Source: Akkermansia muciniphila | GTDB taxonomy: Bacteria; Verrucomicrobiota; Verrucomicrobiia; Verrucomicrobiales; V1-33 | Reading direction: 5' to 3' | Length of the DNA stretch: 34,013 nucleotides | Assembly (NCBI GenBank): GCA_945900785.1 | Contig: CAMDJM010000051.1 | Coordinates: 1-34,013 of the forward strand | Shown: piece after piece, positions 8,043 to 15,513 of the stretch | Position numbering within the stretch: position 1 is the first letter of the stretch | Layout of the letters: each line of letters begins with the position of its first letter | Translations under genes and position numbers: made by a program | The notes under the pieces: model-generated | The model's database searches: none | What the model saw: only the letters and a program-made list of their open reading frames with translations | What the model was told of the DNA's origin: nothing

Positions 8043-8807
8043 ATGACCTCATCCTCCGAAGAGCTTCTCTGCCCCACCACTTCATGGTATAAAAACCGCC
8101 GGAGGGGCATGGTCGCCATGCTGCTGGGCTTCAGCCTTTATTTCTGTTACGACTGGAAGATCGGCTATCCGGAGAAAAGGCTGAAATATGACGCCTACTG
8201 GCCGGAATACCAAAGGCTGGTGGTCGGGGAAAAGGACGATAAGACATGGTTGACCAAGGCGAAGGATAATGGCTGGCCGGCGAGCCCCAAGGAGGAGGAT
8301 TGGGACTACAAGATCAGGGAACAATTGATCTGGGCCATCGGCACGGGTGCCGTCGGGATCGGCCTGCTGGTGGCCTATCTGCGGAACAAGGACCGCTTTA
8401 TGAAGGCAGATGGCAGCAGCCTGACCACCCCCGTGGGAGCCCGCGTTCCCTTCGTTTCGGTGAGGCGGATTGACAAGCGGAAGTGGGATAACAAAGGTCT
8501 CGCCTACCTGACCTATCAGGACGGGGATGCCATGAAGAAAGCCGTGATCGATGACTTTATCTACGAAGGAGCCGGCAAGGTGCTGGACCGTCTGCTGGAG
8601 CAGTTCCAAGGAGAACTGATCGATCTGGAGCGGGAACCGGCTGCGGCAGCAAAACCGGCTGCCGGGGCAGAAACAGCCGCTGGTGCGGAAGTGGCTGCTG
8701 ATGCGGAAGTGGCCGGTGCGGAAGTGGCCGCTGGTGTGGAAACGGCCGCTGGCGCGGAACCAGGGGTGGCGGTGGAGCCAGCCCCGGCGGACCCTGGGAA
8801 ACCTTAA
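8043..8807 (+). CDS. membrane protein with Ala/Glu repeat tail, unknown function
   Basis: This 254-residue protein has two hydrophobic segments (about 22-38 and 95-113), separated by a hydrophilic, Trp/Tyr/Lys-rich loop (39-94). A compact soluble domain follows (about 125-195; VPFVSVRRIDKRKWDNKGL and the region after it). The C-terminus from 199 is a low-complexity Ala/Glu/Val/Pro tail built from degenerate six-residue units (AAGAET, AAGAEV, AADAEV and so on). The soluble part probably faces the cytoplasm if both termini are inside. I do not recognise the family. It lies between the beta-propeller gene and acpP, with gaps of 99 and 127 bp, so operon membership is not implied. Confidence 0.75.
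   Translation: MTSSSEELLCPTTSWYKNRRRGMVAMLLGFSLYFCYDWKIGYPEKRLKYDAYWPEYQRLVVGEKDDKTWLTKAKDNGWPASPKEEDWDYKIREQLIWAIGTGAVGIGLLVAYLRNKDRFMKADGSSLTTPVGARVPFVSVRRIDKRKWDNKGLAYLTYQDGDAMKKAVIDDFIYEGAGKVLDRLLEQFQGELIDLEREPAAAAKPAAGAETAAGAEVAADAEVAGAEVAAGVETAAGAEPGVAVEPAPADPGKP
8658..8762 (+). repeat. degenerate 15-18 bp tandem repeat coding an Ala/Glu tail
   Basis: About six imperfect units (core GCTGGTGCGGAAGTGGCC, one of them shorter by a codon) encode the AAGAEV-like repeats at residues 206-240 of the membrane protein. This kind of array commonly varies in copy number between strains by slippage. Confidence 0.6.
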
Positions 8808-8934
8808 ACGAAACCCCGCCGCCCCTGCCGGGCCAATCCGTTCATTTTCCGGGATTTTGTTTTCAGTTGCATTCAGAACGTGCCCTGATAAGCAGACCCA
8901 CGGCAGAAACCCCGTCCCTTAAACCTATCCCTTT

Positions 8935-9180
8935 ATGTCAGAAAAAACAGTCGAAGAAAAAGTCCGTGACATCATCGTCGATCAGCTCGGCGTGAATGCT
9001 GAGCAAGTCGTCCTTGGTGCCAGGTTCATCGAAGACCTCGGAGCCGACTCCCTGGATACCGTTGAACTTGTGATGGCCTTTGAAGAGGAATTCTCCATCG
9101 AAGTGCCCGATGAAGAGGCAGAAAAACTCCAGAGCGTGGGCGACGTCGTCAAATACGTCGAAGAAAACGCCGCCGCCTGA
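8935..9180 (+). CDS. acpP: acyl carrier protein
   Basis: This 81-residue acidic protein has the canonical phosphopantetheine site in [15 protein letters not shown], with Ser39 as the attachment residue. Length, pI and the helix II sequence [11 protein letters not shown] match bacterial type II fatty-acid-synthesis ACP. It shuttles acyl intermediates between Fab enzymes in the cytoplasm and donates acyl chains for lipid A and phospholipids. It stands alone here: no fabF, fabD or fabG is adjacent, and a strong intrinsic terminator follows 41 bp downstream, so it appears monocistronic. The codon use is cleaner than in its neighbours, as expected for a highly expressed gene. Confidence 0.97.
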   Translation: MSEKTVEEKVRDIIVDQLGVNAEQVVLGARFIEDLGADSLDTVELVMAFEEEFSIEVPDEEAEKLQSVGDVVKYVEENAAA

Positions 9181-9221
9181 GCCTGGCGCTGGGGCCTCAA
9201 TTCAGCAGCTTTAATTCATCG

Positions 9222-9255
9222 AGCGCACCCGGAAGTCCTCCGGGTGCGCTTTTTT
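9222..9255 (+). terminator. intrinsic terminator of acpP
   Basis: A perfect 12-bp GC-rich stem (9222-9233 with 9239-9250) encloses a 5-nt loop and runs directly into a T-tract ending at 9255. It lies 41 bp after the acpP stop and is the clearest Rho-independent terminator in the window. Confidence 0.93.
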
Positions 9256-9398
9256 ATGCCGGAAAGGGCAGCTTGGGAGCAGCCCCAATGGAATGGTTTG
9301 AGCGCCTGTGATACAAAGAATCTCAAGGGAAACGGACAAATGGACATATCCGCCAAAAACGGCACCCCAGCCCGCCGTCAACCCCGCACCCCGGAACC

Positions 9399-9743
9399 TC
9401 AGGCCCCCCCGGAATGTTCCGTGACCCACGCCGCATATCCCGCCGCTGCCTGCACCGCCGGCAGAGCGATCAATTCCGGCACCTCATAGGGATGCAGCTC
9501 CAGCAGGCGTTTCTCCAAAGCCGCATAACCTGCCTGCGTCGTCTTCAAAACCGCCAGCACCTCCATCCCCGTTTCCCGCTTCCCCTGCCATGTATAAATC
9601 GATTCCACCGCTGGCAACAGATTCACACAAGCGACCAACCCTTCCTCCACCAGCATCCCGGAAATGCGCCGCGCCACCTCCATTTCGGGAAAAGTGCTCA
9701 GACAAACAAGAATCGTCCCTTCAACATAGTCAGACCATTCCAA
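9399..9743 (-). CDS. cutA: CutA-like divalent-ion tolerance protein
   Basis: The conserved CutA fold is recognised from ILVCLSTFPEMEVAR through GLVACVNLLPAVESIYTWQGK (the family hallmark) to LHPYEVPELIALPA and a terminal YAAWV. CutA forms a very stable trimer related to PII proteins and is linked to copper or other divalent metal tolerance, though its precise role is disputed. The start is uncertain. No ATG lies close to the core: a TTG at 9743 gives a family-sized 114 residues, while ATGs at 9839, 9836 and 9824 or the long frame to 9947 add residues unlike any CutA. No Shine-Dalgarno sequence decides between them. The gene is divergent from the small gene pair starting near 9876. Confidence 0.85.
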   Translation of the reverse strand: MEWSDYVEGTILVCLSTFPEMEVARRISGMLVEEGLVACVNLLPAVESIYTWQGKRETGMEVLAVLKTTQAGYAALEKRLLELHPYEVPELIALPAVQAAAGYAAWVTEHSGGA

Positions 9744-9887
9744 CCGCAAGAGGGCAGCACAAGGCGCAGTGCGAAGGCATCCTGGACTATCTGATGCATC
9801 CGACCACCCACGCTGCGGCCAAGCCATAAACTCCATCATGCAAAGCTTCAAACACGCCGCCCATGGGCTTTCTGGGTGTTGGTATAC

Positions 9888-10085
9888 ATGTTGAAGTATG
9901 AGTATTTGCCATGGCTTGGGCCCAGGGAGCCGACGGCGGCAGGACAAGTATTCAATATTTCAGTGGCCGTATTTTGGCTTTATCTGACGTGGAGGAAACT
10001 CCGGTCGAATCTTAAGGCAAAGGTTGGCAGTAATTCAATTTTGCCAGACAAACTCCGGGAAAATAAAATTGGTCCAAAACCATGA
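9888..10085 (+). CDS. small hypothetical membrane protein (first of overlapping pair)
   Basis: This small protein of 65 residues (69 if the GTG at 9876 is used) has a single hydrophobic segment around VFNISVAVFWLYLTW and a basic C-terminal tail (RKLRSNLKAKVG and beyond). I do not recognise the family. Its TGA overlaps the ATG of the next gene (ATGA at 10082-10085), which supports translation of both and translational coupling. Base composition here is noticeably more AT-rich than in the surrounding genes. It may be a small accessory or remnant locus. No signal beyond the overlap argues strongly for it. Confidence 0.5.
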   Translation: MLKYEYLPWLGPREPTAAGQVFNISVAVFWLYLTWRKLRSNLKAKVGSNSILPDKLRENKIGPKP

Positions 10086-10369
10086 ATTTTATACGCGTCA
10101 TTCAGAGGACCTTGGTTTTGGTTGCCCTTTACTTTGGGCTATATCTTTTGCTCATGGATAGGAAGGTTTTAGCAGTGGATGAGAGGGGAGATCCGAGGTT
10201 TTCATGCGCGTCCCGTTTTTTTGGCGGAGGAATGCCTTTGGTGGTTAACGGAACGACACATGGGCTGCGGAGGGTTACTTTTCTGAACTACTTTTTCCTT
10301 CCGGCTGGGAAAATTGACCAGTTCATTTTTGGTGGCAATGGTCCCTGGTGGAAAGTGCTCCTGTGGTGA
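10082..10369 (+). CDS. small hypothetical membrane-anchored protein (second of pair)
   Basis: This 95-residue protein has an N-terminal hydrophobic helix (about 9-24, VLVALYFGLYLLLM) followed by a probably extracytoplasmic domain with aromatic and Gly-rich sequence (FFGGGMPLVVNGTTHG, FLNYFFLPAGK). A WWKVLLW ending closes it. It overlaps the upstream small gene by ATGA, so the two are likely one unit. Similar short proteins with an N-terminal anchor and a VDE-type sequence occur as hypothetical proteins in Planctomycetota and Verrucomicrobiota; that is from memory and not verified. Function is unknown. Confidence 0.55.
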   Translation: MNFIRVIQRTLVLVALYFGLYLLLMDRKVLAVDERGDPRFSCASRFFGGGMPLVVNGTTHGLRRVTFLNYFFLPAGKIDQFIFGGNGPWWKVLLW

Positions 10370-10514
10370 CAGCGGCCTGATCCTCCTTGGAGGCAGGCTT
10401 TCCCATAACGTTCAGGCCAAATTAATTAACGACATCGAACGAGCGGCGGCTGCCAGCCGATGTCCTCATCCGGCGGGTGTGGCACAGGCTGACCAGGGAT
10501 GGATCGCTGGCGGA

Positions 10515-11978
10515 TCAGTGGCTGCCTTCCTCTTCGGGCAGGGGCTCGGGGAGGAAGAAGGTGAGGATAAGACCGATCAGGCCCATGGTGAGGGCGATGA
10601 TGGCGGCGGTTTCGGCCATTTTGGAGGGGTTGGGTGGGGTGGCGGCGCTGAAGTGGAAAAAGACCCAGGCCATGCTGGTGCCGATGACGCGTCCACCGAT
10701 GTTGGCGGCGAAGCTTTCGCCGGTGCCGCGCAGGTGGAGGGGGAAGACGCGGGGGATGTAGTTGCCCCAGAAGCTGAATTGGGCCACGAGCAGGAGCCCG
10801 GCGGTGAAGACTGCCCATTTGGTCAGGCCGAGGAGGTCCGGGGTGCTGAAGTTGTGACTCATCCACCAGAAGAGGCTGGGAATGAAGATGAGGGAGGGGA
10901 GGAGGAACAGCCGGAGCAGGGCGCGGCGGCTGACGATGTAGAGGGCCGCGATGGCGAGGAGGACGCGGCCAACGAGTCCCCCGACTTCCTGCCAGGTCTG
11001 AACGGAGGCGGAGGCGGATTGCTCGGTGTTGGCCTTGGCGACGGCGAGGACTTTGGCATCAGGGGCGGCCCCTGGGGTTTTGGCGACGGCGGTGGTTTTG
11101 GCGGTCTGCTGGGCAGCGGCGACGGCCGTTTTCACATCAGCGAGGCCAGGGACCATTTGAGGCAGGTGCTGGATGGCTCCGAAGGCGATCCCATAACAGC
11201 AAGCGAACAGTCCGGTGGTCACGAGGGTGGTGCGGATGAGGGCGGGCTGGAAGAGTTCCTTGAGGCTGGGGCGGCGCAGGGTGCCGGCGTCCTTTTTCGC
11301 CTGCCAGGAAGGGGATTCAGGGAGGAAGGGACGGATGATGATGAGAGGAATGGCGGGCAGCAGGCCGGAGATGAGCATGTAGCGCCAGGCTTCCTGGCCG
11401 CCATGGATGACAGGCAGGGAGGGAGAGAGAAAAATGAGCTTCCCGTAGATCGCGGCGGCGAGGAGCCCTCCGATGGAGGAGAAGGCCTGGGTGAAGCCGA
11501 GGACTTTTTCGCGTTGTTTCGGCTCCGGGAAGATCTCGGAGAGCCAGGCGACGGCGGCGACGAATTCCACGCAGACGCCGACGAAGACGAAGCAGCGGCA
11601 GATGAGGAGTTGGGGTAGGGTGGTGGCGAATCCAGCAGCAAAGGCTCCGAAGGCATAGATGAGAATGCTCCAAGTCAGGACGCGGCGGCGGCCCAGTTTG
11701 TCTGTCAGCCAACCGCCCAGCAGGCCGAAGATGCCGCCCGCAATGGCGGGGATGAAGAAGAGCAACTGGCCCCATTCCTTGAAGGAGGCCCCGCCCGGCA
11801 TCCAGCGGGAGATAGCTTCCGGCCGGGGCATGCCGCCCGCCACCAGCTGGTCCACCAGCGGGCCGCTCAGCGATGCGATGGCTGGCTTGATGATCAGCGG
11901 GAGCATCAGCAGCTCATAAATATCGAAGGCAAAACCGATGGCGGCGATAATGCAGATGAGCCATTGCGTGCGGGTCAT
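10515..11978 (-). CDS. MFS transporter
   Basis: This 487-residue twelve-helix transporter begins with TQWLICIIAAIGFAFDIYELL (residues 4-24). It carries the signature loop GGWLTDKLGRRRV (88-100) between helices 2 and 3, diagnostic of the major facilitator superfamily. EIFPEPKQREKVLGF (148-162) and PFLPESPSW (217-225) resemble the sugar and aromatic-acid transporter branches (SP/AAHS). A long Ala/Lys/Thr-rich hydrophilic insertion (280-328) interrupts the second half, between helices 7 and 8, and is not normal for the family. The substrate is not predictable. The gene is 118 bp downstream of the acidic protein on the same strand and probably has its own promoter. Confidence 0.9.
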   Translation of the reverse strand: MTRTQWLICIIAAIGFAFDIYELLMLPLIIKPAIASLSGPLVDQLVAGGMPRPEAISRWMPGGASFKEWGQLLFFIPAIAGGIFGLLGGWLTDKLGRRRVLTWSILIYAFGAFAAGFATTLPQLLICRCFVFVGVCVEFVAAVAWLSEIFPEPKQREKVLGFTQAFSSIGGLLAAAIYGKLIFLSPSLPVIHGGQEAWRYMLISGLLPAIPLIIIRPFLPESPSWQAKKDAGTLRRPSLKELFQPALIRTTLVTTGLFACCYGIAFGAIQHLPQMVPGLADVKTAVAAAQQTAKTTAVAKTPGAAPDAKVLAVAKANTEQSASASVQTWQEVGGLVGRVLLAIAALYIVSRRALLRLFLLPSLIFIPSLFWWMSHNFSTPDLLGLTKWAVFTAGLLLVAQFSFWGNYIPRVFPLHLRGTGESFAANIGGRVIGTSMAWVFFHFSAATPPNPSKMAETAAIIALTMGLIGLILTFFLPEPLPEEEGSH

Positions 11979-12096
11979 GGGGCGTGGTGAGGATGGGGTG
12001 TTTGATACAAAAAATCTCCTGCCCGCATGGCGGAACAGGACTGGTAACTTCTACAGGAGGAAGCAGGCTGGCATTTCAGCCGATTCCTGCGCGGGG

Positions 12097-13437
12097 CTAC
12101 TTCCGCAAATCACTCATGAGGTCGAGAATATCCTTCCGCAGATCAAAGAGTTCCGTGCGGGCGGCAATAAGCCAAGTGCGGGTGTCCTTGGGCAGACCGG
12201 TGAGCTGGATGGAGGACAGGGCGTGCATGGCCTCGTTGAGGGGCACCTGGGAGCGCTTGAGCATGGCAATGATGAAGCCAGGCTCGGGATCGTAGCCGTG
12301 CATGGTGCCGTCCAGCGCGGCGGCGAGTTTTCCGCCGAGCGCGATGATATTGACGATGACGCTGAGCACGGGATTGTCCCGGCCGAGGTCGCCATCAAAT
12401 AGCCCGCGGCCCTTCGCATCCCGCTGTAGTCTGAGGGCGAAGTCCATGGCGCGGCGGCTCAGCGGGTGGTGGGAGCCTTCCTCGTCATCGGTGAATTGGC
12501 CGGCATTTTCCAGCATCTCATCGGGATCCTGGGGCTGCATGCTTTCGGTGACGTCCTGCCAGTCCTCACGGAAATCCTCCACTTCCTCCGGTTCCCAGCC
12601 CATGGCTTCAGCGATGAGGCGTTCGCGTTGGGGGTGGTCGCGGTAGCGGTCAAAGGCTTCCTGGTAGGCCTCGGCGCGGCGGTCGGCTTCGCGCAGTTCC
12701 TGTTCCCACTCAAATTCATTCAGGGGCTCCATCTCCTCTTCGGCCTCGATATTGACCTCGATCAATGAGGAGTCGCCTAGAATGTCGCTGGAAAGGAGGC
12801 GGCTTCCCTCTTCGGGTTCGTCCATTTCGTCTTCGGAGTCGTCAGATTCAGCCTCGCCGTTGAATTCGTCATCGGTTTCCTCCTCCTCTTCGGCAAAATC
12901 ATCATCCTCGTCATCCTCCATGTTATCCGGCCCTCCGGTGATGGAGTCCAGGTAGGCGTGGAAATTGGTTTGGCTTTCCCGGGTTTGCAGGGCTTCCTCA
13001 GCGGCAGACATGCTCCACTCCGCCATCGTGATCTGGAGGTCGAAGTCAGTGCTCTCAATCACCATGCGACCGTTCAATTCACTGAACCATTCCAGATAGA
13101 GGCAATTGGCCACGCGGGAGGGCACGGGGAGATTGGCTTCCACGTAGTCCATGATTTCCTCGTCGCTGACGGTGGGGATGCGGGTTTTGCGGGAAGCGGT
13201 GAGGTCGCCCACGACACCATTTTGCTCCGGCGCGATGATGGCCACGGCGGCGTCGATCCGGGGCATGGGGTTTTCAAATTTCAGGCGGCATCCGGCGAGG
13301 TCGCGGAGGCAGTTGCCGTGCAGATTCAACACGATTGGGTCCGGCTTGCCCAAAAGCCAGATTTGGCCAGTGACGCGGCCTGGAATTTCGTTGGTGATTT
13401 CACCACGGATGATTGCTTTATCGAGCCGGATAGCCAT
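12097..13437 (-). CDS. conserved-looking acidic protein of unknown function
   Basis: This 446-residue soluble protein is very acidic and has no membrane segment or signal peptide. Three parts can be seen. The N-terminal domain (1-165) has alternating beta-like segments (VTGQIWLLGKPDPIVLNLHG). A disordered block at 171-210 is almost entirely Asp/Glu. The helical C-terminal part (240-446) includes READRRAEAYQEAFDRYRDH and a well-ordered end (355-440, IVNIIALGGKLAAALDGTM). The acidic linker suggests binding to a basic partner such as nucleic-acid-binding proteins, but this is inference. It lies upstream of the MFS gene and divergent from the glycosyltransferases. I do not recognise it. Confidence 0.75.
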   Translation of the reverse strand: MAIRLDKAIIRGEITNEIPGRVTGQIWLLGKPDPIVLNLHGNCLRDLAGCRLKFENPMPRIDAAVAIIAPEQNGVVGDLTASRKTRIPTVSDEEIMDYVEANLPVPSRVANCLYLEWFSELNGRMVIESTDFDLQITMAEWSMSAAEEALQTRESQTNFHAYLDSITGGPDNMEDDEDDDFAEEEEETDDEFNGEAESDDSEDEMDEPEEGSRLLSSDILGDSSLIEVNIEAEEEMEPLNEFEWEQELREADRRAEAYQEAFDRYRDHPQRERLIAEAMGWEPEEVEDFREDWQDVTESMQPQDPDEMLENAGQFTDDEEGSHHPLSRRAMDFALRLQRDAKGRGLFDGDLGRDNPVLSVIVNIIALGGKLAAALDGTMHGYDPEPGFIIAMLKRSQVPLNEAMHALSSIQLTGLPKDTRTWLIAARTELFDLRKDILDLMSDLRK

Positions 13438-13584
13438 GGGCAGTTGGGGGGTGACGGCTAAATCTCTGCGGGAGGGTGGGGGGTGTCAACCGCCGTGCGG
13501 TCTTTTTCCATTGGCAGGTGAAAGATTCGCGGGTCATGTCCCGGTGCCGGCCTCCCTGCCGCCACTCTCTGTAACCTGTTCGAT

Positions 13585-14385
13585 ATGAATCCCCTCCCGC
13601 TTTCTGTCTCCGTGATCACCCGGAACGAGGCTGCCAATCTGGAACGCTGCCTGGCCAGTGTGGCTGGATTGGCGGCTGAAATCGTGGTCCTGGACAGCGG
13701 GTCGAGCGACGCGACGGAGGAGATCGCGGCGCGGCACGGGGTGCGCTGGCAGCACCAGGATTGGCTGGGCTACCGGGACCAAAAACAGGCTGCCCTGGAG
13801 CTTTGCCGGCAGGAGTGGGTGCTGGCGCTGGATGCGGATGAGGAGGTGTCTTCCGCGATGAGGCAGGATATCCTGGCTTTTTTTGAAAACGGCGCGGCGG
13901 ATCATGATGGGGCCAGCTTTCCGAGGAAGGTTTGGTTTTTGGGGCGGTGGATCACGCACGGGGATTGGTATCCGGACCGGAAGCTGCGCCTCGTGCGGCG
14001 GGAGCGGGCCCGCTGGGGGGGGAGCATTGAGCATGACAAGCTGGAAGTGCCCGGCGCGGTGCGGCGCTGCAGCGGGGATCTGCACCACTTTTCCTTTCCG
14101 GACATGGCGCGCTATGTGGAGAAGATCAACGTCTTTGCCGGGGAGTATCTGAAGCGCCAACTGGAAGCCGGGCAGCGCTGGTCCCTCGCGGCGAATCTGT
14201 TCCGTCCGGCCTGGCGTTTTGTCAGGGCCTACGTGCTGCGCTGCGGGTTTTTGGATGGGTTTCCTGGCTTGTGGATCGCCTGGAGCACCGCCTACCAGAC
14301 CTTTGTCAGGCACAGCCGCCTTTATGAGCATGGGCACCGTGCTCTGCCGCCCCGGGTCCAGGACAGGGAGGGAGGCCTGCCGTGA
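13585..14385 (+). CDS. family 2 glycosyltransferase (WaaE/KdtX-like)
   Basis: This 266-residue GT-A enzyme begins with LSVSVITRNEAANLERCL, typical of family 2. It contains VVLDSGSSDATEEIA (34-48) for nucleotide-sugar binding and a metal-binding DxD-type motif LDADEEVS (82-89). The arrangement, including WLGYRDQKQAALE, closely resembles the WaaE/KdtX group that adds glucose or related sugars to the LPS inner core. It would act on the cytoplasmic face of the inner membrane. It overlaps the next gene by GTGA (14382-14385), so the two are translationally coupled and probably modify the same acceptor. Confidence 0.9.
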   Translation: MNPLPLSVSVITRNEAANLERCLASVAGLAAEIVVLDSGSSDATEEIAARHGVRWQHQDWLGYRDQKQAALELCRQEWVLALDADEEVSSAMRQDILAFFENGAADHDGASFPRKVWFLGRWITHGDWYPDRKLRLVRRERARWGGSIEHDKLEVPGAVRRCSGDLHHFSFPDMARYVEKINVFAGEYLKRQLEAGQRWSLAANLFRPAWRFVRAYVLRCGFLDGFPGLWIAWSTAYQTFVRHSRLYEHGHRALPPRVQDREGGLP

Positions 14386-15479
14386 GACTGGCCCTGCTCT
14401 ATCATCAGTTCATCACCCGGGGCGGGCTGGAAGGGTATCTGCGGGATTTTGCCACGCAGTTGCAGGGGGGTGGGCACGAGCTGGTGCTGGTGACGGGCCG
14501 GATCGATCAGCCGATGCGGGCTCTGGCGGCGGAAGTGCGGCTGATCCCGCCGGCGTTCACCAGCCGGGGCACTCTGGCGAAATTCGCAGCCCGGAGCGCC
14601 GCCCTGGTGCCGGAGCTGAAGGTGGATGCGGTATTGGGATTTGGCCGCACCTGGCGTCAGGATCTGCACCGCGCCGGGGGCGGGTGTCATGCCTGTTATT
14701 CCCTCCTGCTGCCATGGTGGAAGCGCTGGAAGCCCAAGAACCGCCTGGAGCTGGCGTTGGAGCGGCGGCTCTACACCGGAGGGGAGACCAGGCATTTTAT
14801 TGTAAATTCCAGCAAGGTGCGGGATGAGCTGGCGGCGGTCTGGCAGGTTCCTGGAGATCGCGTTTCGGTGATTCACACGGCAGTGGATAGCGTCAAGTGG
14901 CAGCCTGCGGCCGATGGGGAAACGCGCCGGGTGCTTCGTCAGGAACTGAAGATGCCCGCAGATGTCCCAGCCTTCCTGTTCGCCTCGCTGGATCACCGGC
15001 GCAAAGGACTGGGGGGCTTGCTGCAGGCCCTGGCGCAGGTGCCGGAGGCCCGGCTTTGGGTGGCGGGACAGCCGCTCGACGCCTGGCAGGGGGAAATCCA
15101 GCGCTTGGGGCTGTCAGGGCGGGTGACCGGTCTGGGCCGGGCGGATTTGCGACCGTGGTATCAGGCGGCGGATTGGTTTGTGCATCCTACCCACTATGAT
15201 GCCTGTGCGAATACAGTGCTGCAGAGCATGGCCTGCGGACTCCCTGGTCTGATCTCGGCGGCGGATGGAGCCGTGGAATTTGTCAGAGAAGGGGTGAATG
15301 GCACGGTGCTGCACCAGCCGGGCGATGTGGAGGAATTGCGCAGCAGGCTGGCGTGGGCCGTGGGCCGACCGGAAGCGGAGCGCCTGACGCTGGGAACTGC
15401 GGCCCGCCGCACTGTGCTGCCCCTGACATGGTCTGCCCATGTGGAGGGCTGGATGACGGCTCTGCGGAAGATCGGATAG
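14382..15479 (+). CDS. family 4 glycosyltransferase (WaaG-like)
   Basis: This 365-residue GT-B enzyme starts at a GTG whose last two bases form the stop of the previous gene. The N-terminal domain has LLYHQFITRGGLEGYL; the middle has FGRTWRQDLHRAGGGCHACY (87-106), characteristic of the WaaG branch. The nucleotide-sugar half has FLFASLDHRRKGLGGL (198-213) and ADWFVHPTHYDACANTVLQ (263-281). The usual EX7E catalytic pair is replaced by Asp273 and Gln281. WaaG-type enzymes add glucose to heptose of the LPS core from a cytoplasmic UDP-sugar. The changed pair may alter donor choice or activity. Together with the GT2 it forms a short core-assembly unit. Confidence 0.88.
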   Translation: MRLALLYHQFITRGGLEGYLRDFATQLQGGGHELVLVTGRIDQPMRALAAEVRLIPPAFTSRGTLAKFAARSAALVPELKVDAVLGFGRTWRQDLHRAGGGCHACYSLLLPWWKRWKPKNRLELALERRLYTGGETRHFIVNSSKVRDELAAVWQVPGDRVSVIHTAVDSVKWQPAADGETRRVLRQELKMPADVPAFLFASLDHRRKGLGGLLQALAQVPEARLWVAGQPLDAWQGEIQRLGLSGRVTGLGRADLRPWYQAADWFVHPTHYDACANTVLQSMACGLPGLISAADGAVEFVREGVNGTVLHQPGDVEELRSRLAWAVGRPEAERLTLGTAARRTVLPLTWSAHVEGWMTALRKIG

Positions 15480-15513
15480 AGCGGCGGCCGGGAATCGTCC
15501 CAGCAATGTCTTT

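Noticed and set aside
9310-12018. Two 15-bp sequences GATACAAAGAATCTC (9310-9324) and GATACAAAAAATCTC (12004-12018)
   Set aside because: They match at 14 of 15 positions, but only the second lies near a gene start. With two copies the match is probably chance or a minor motif.
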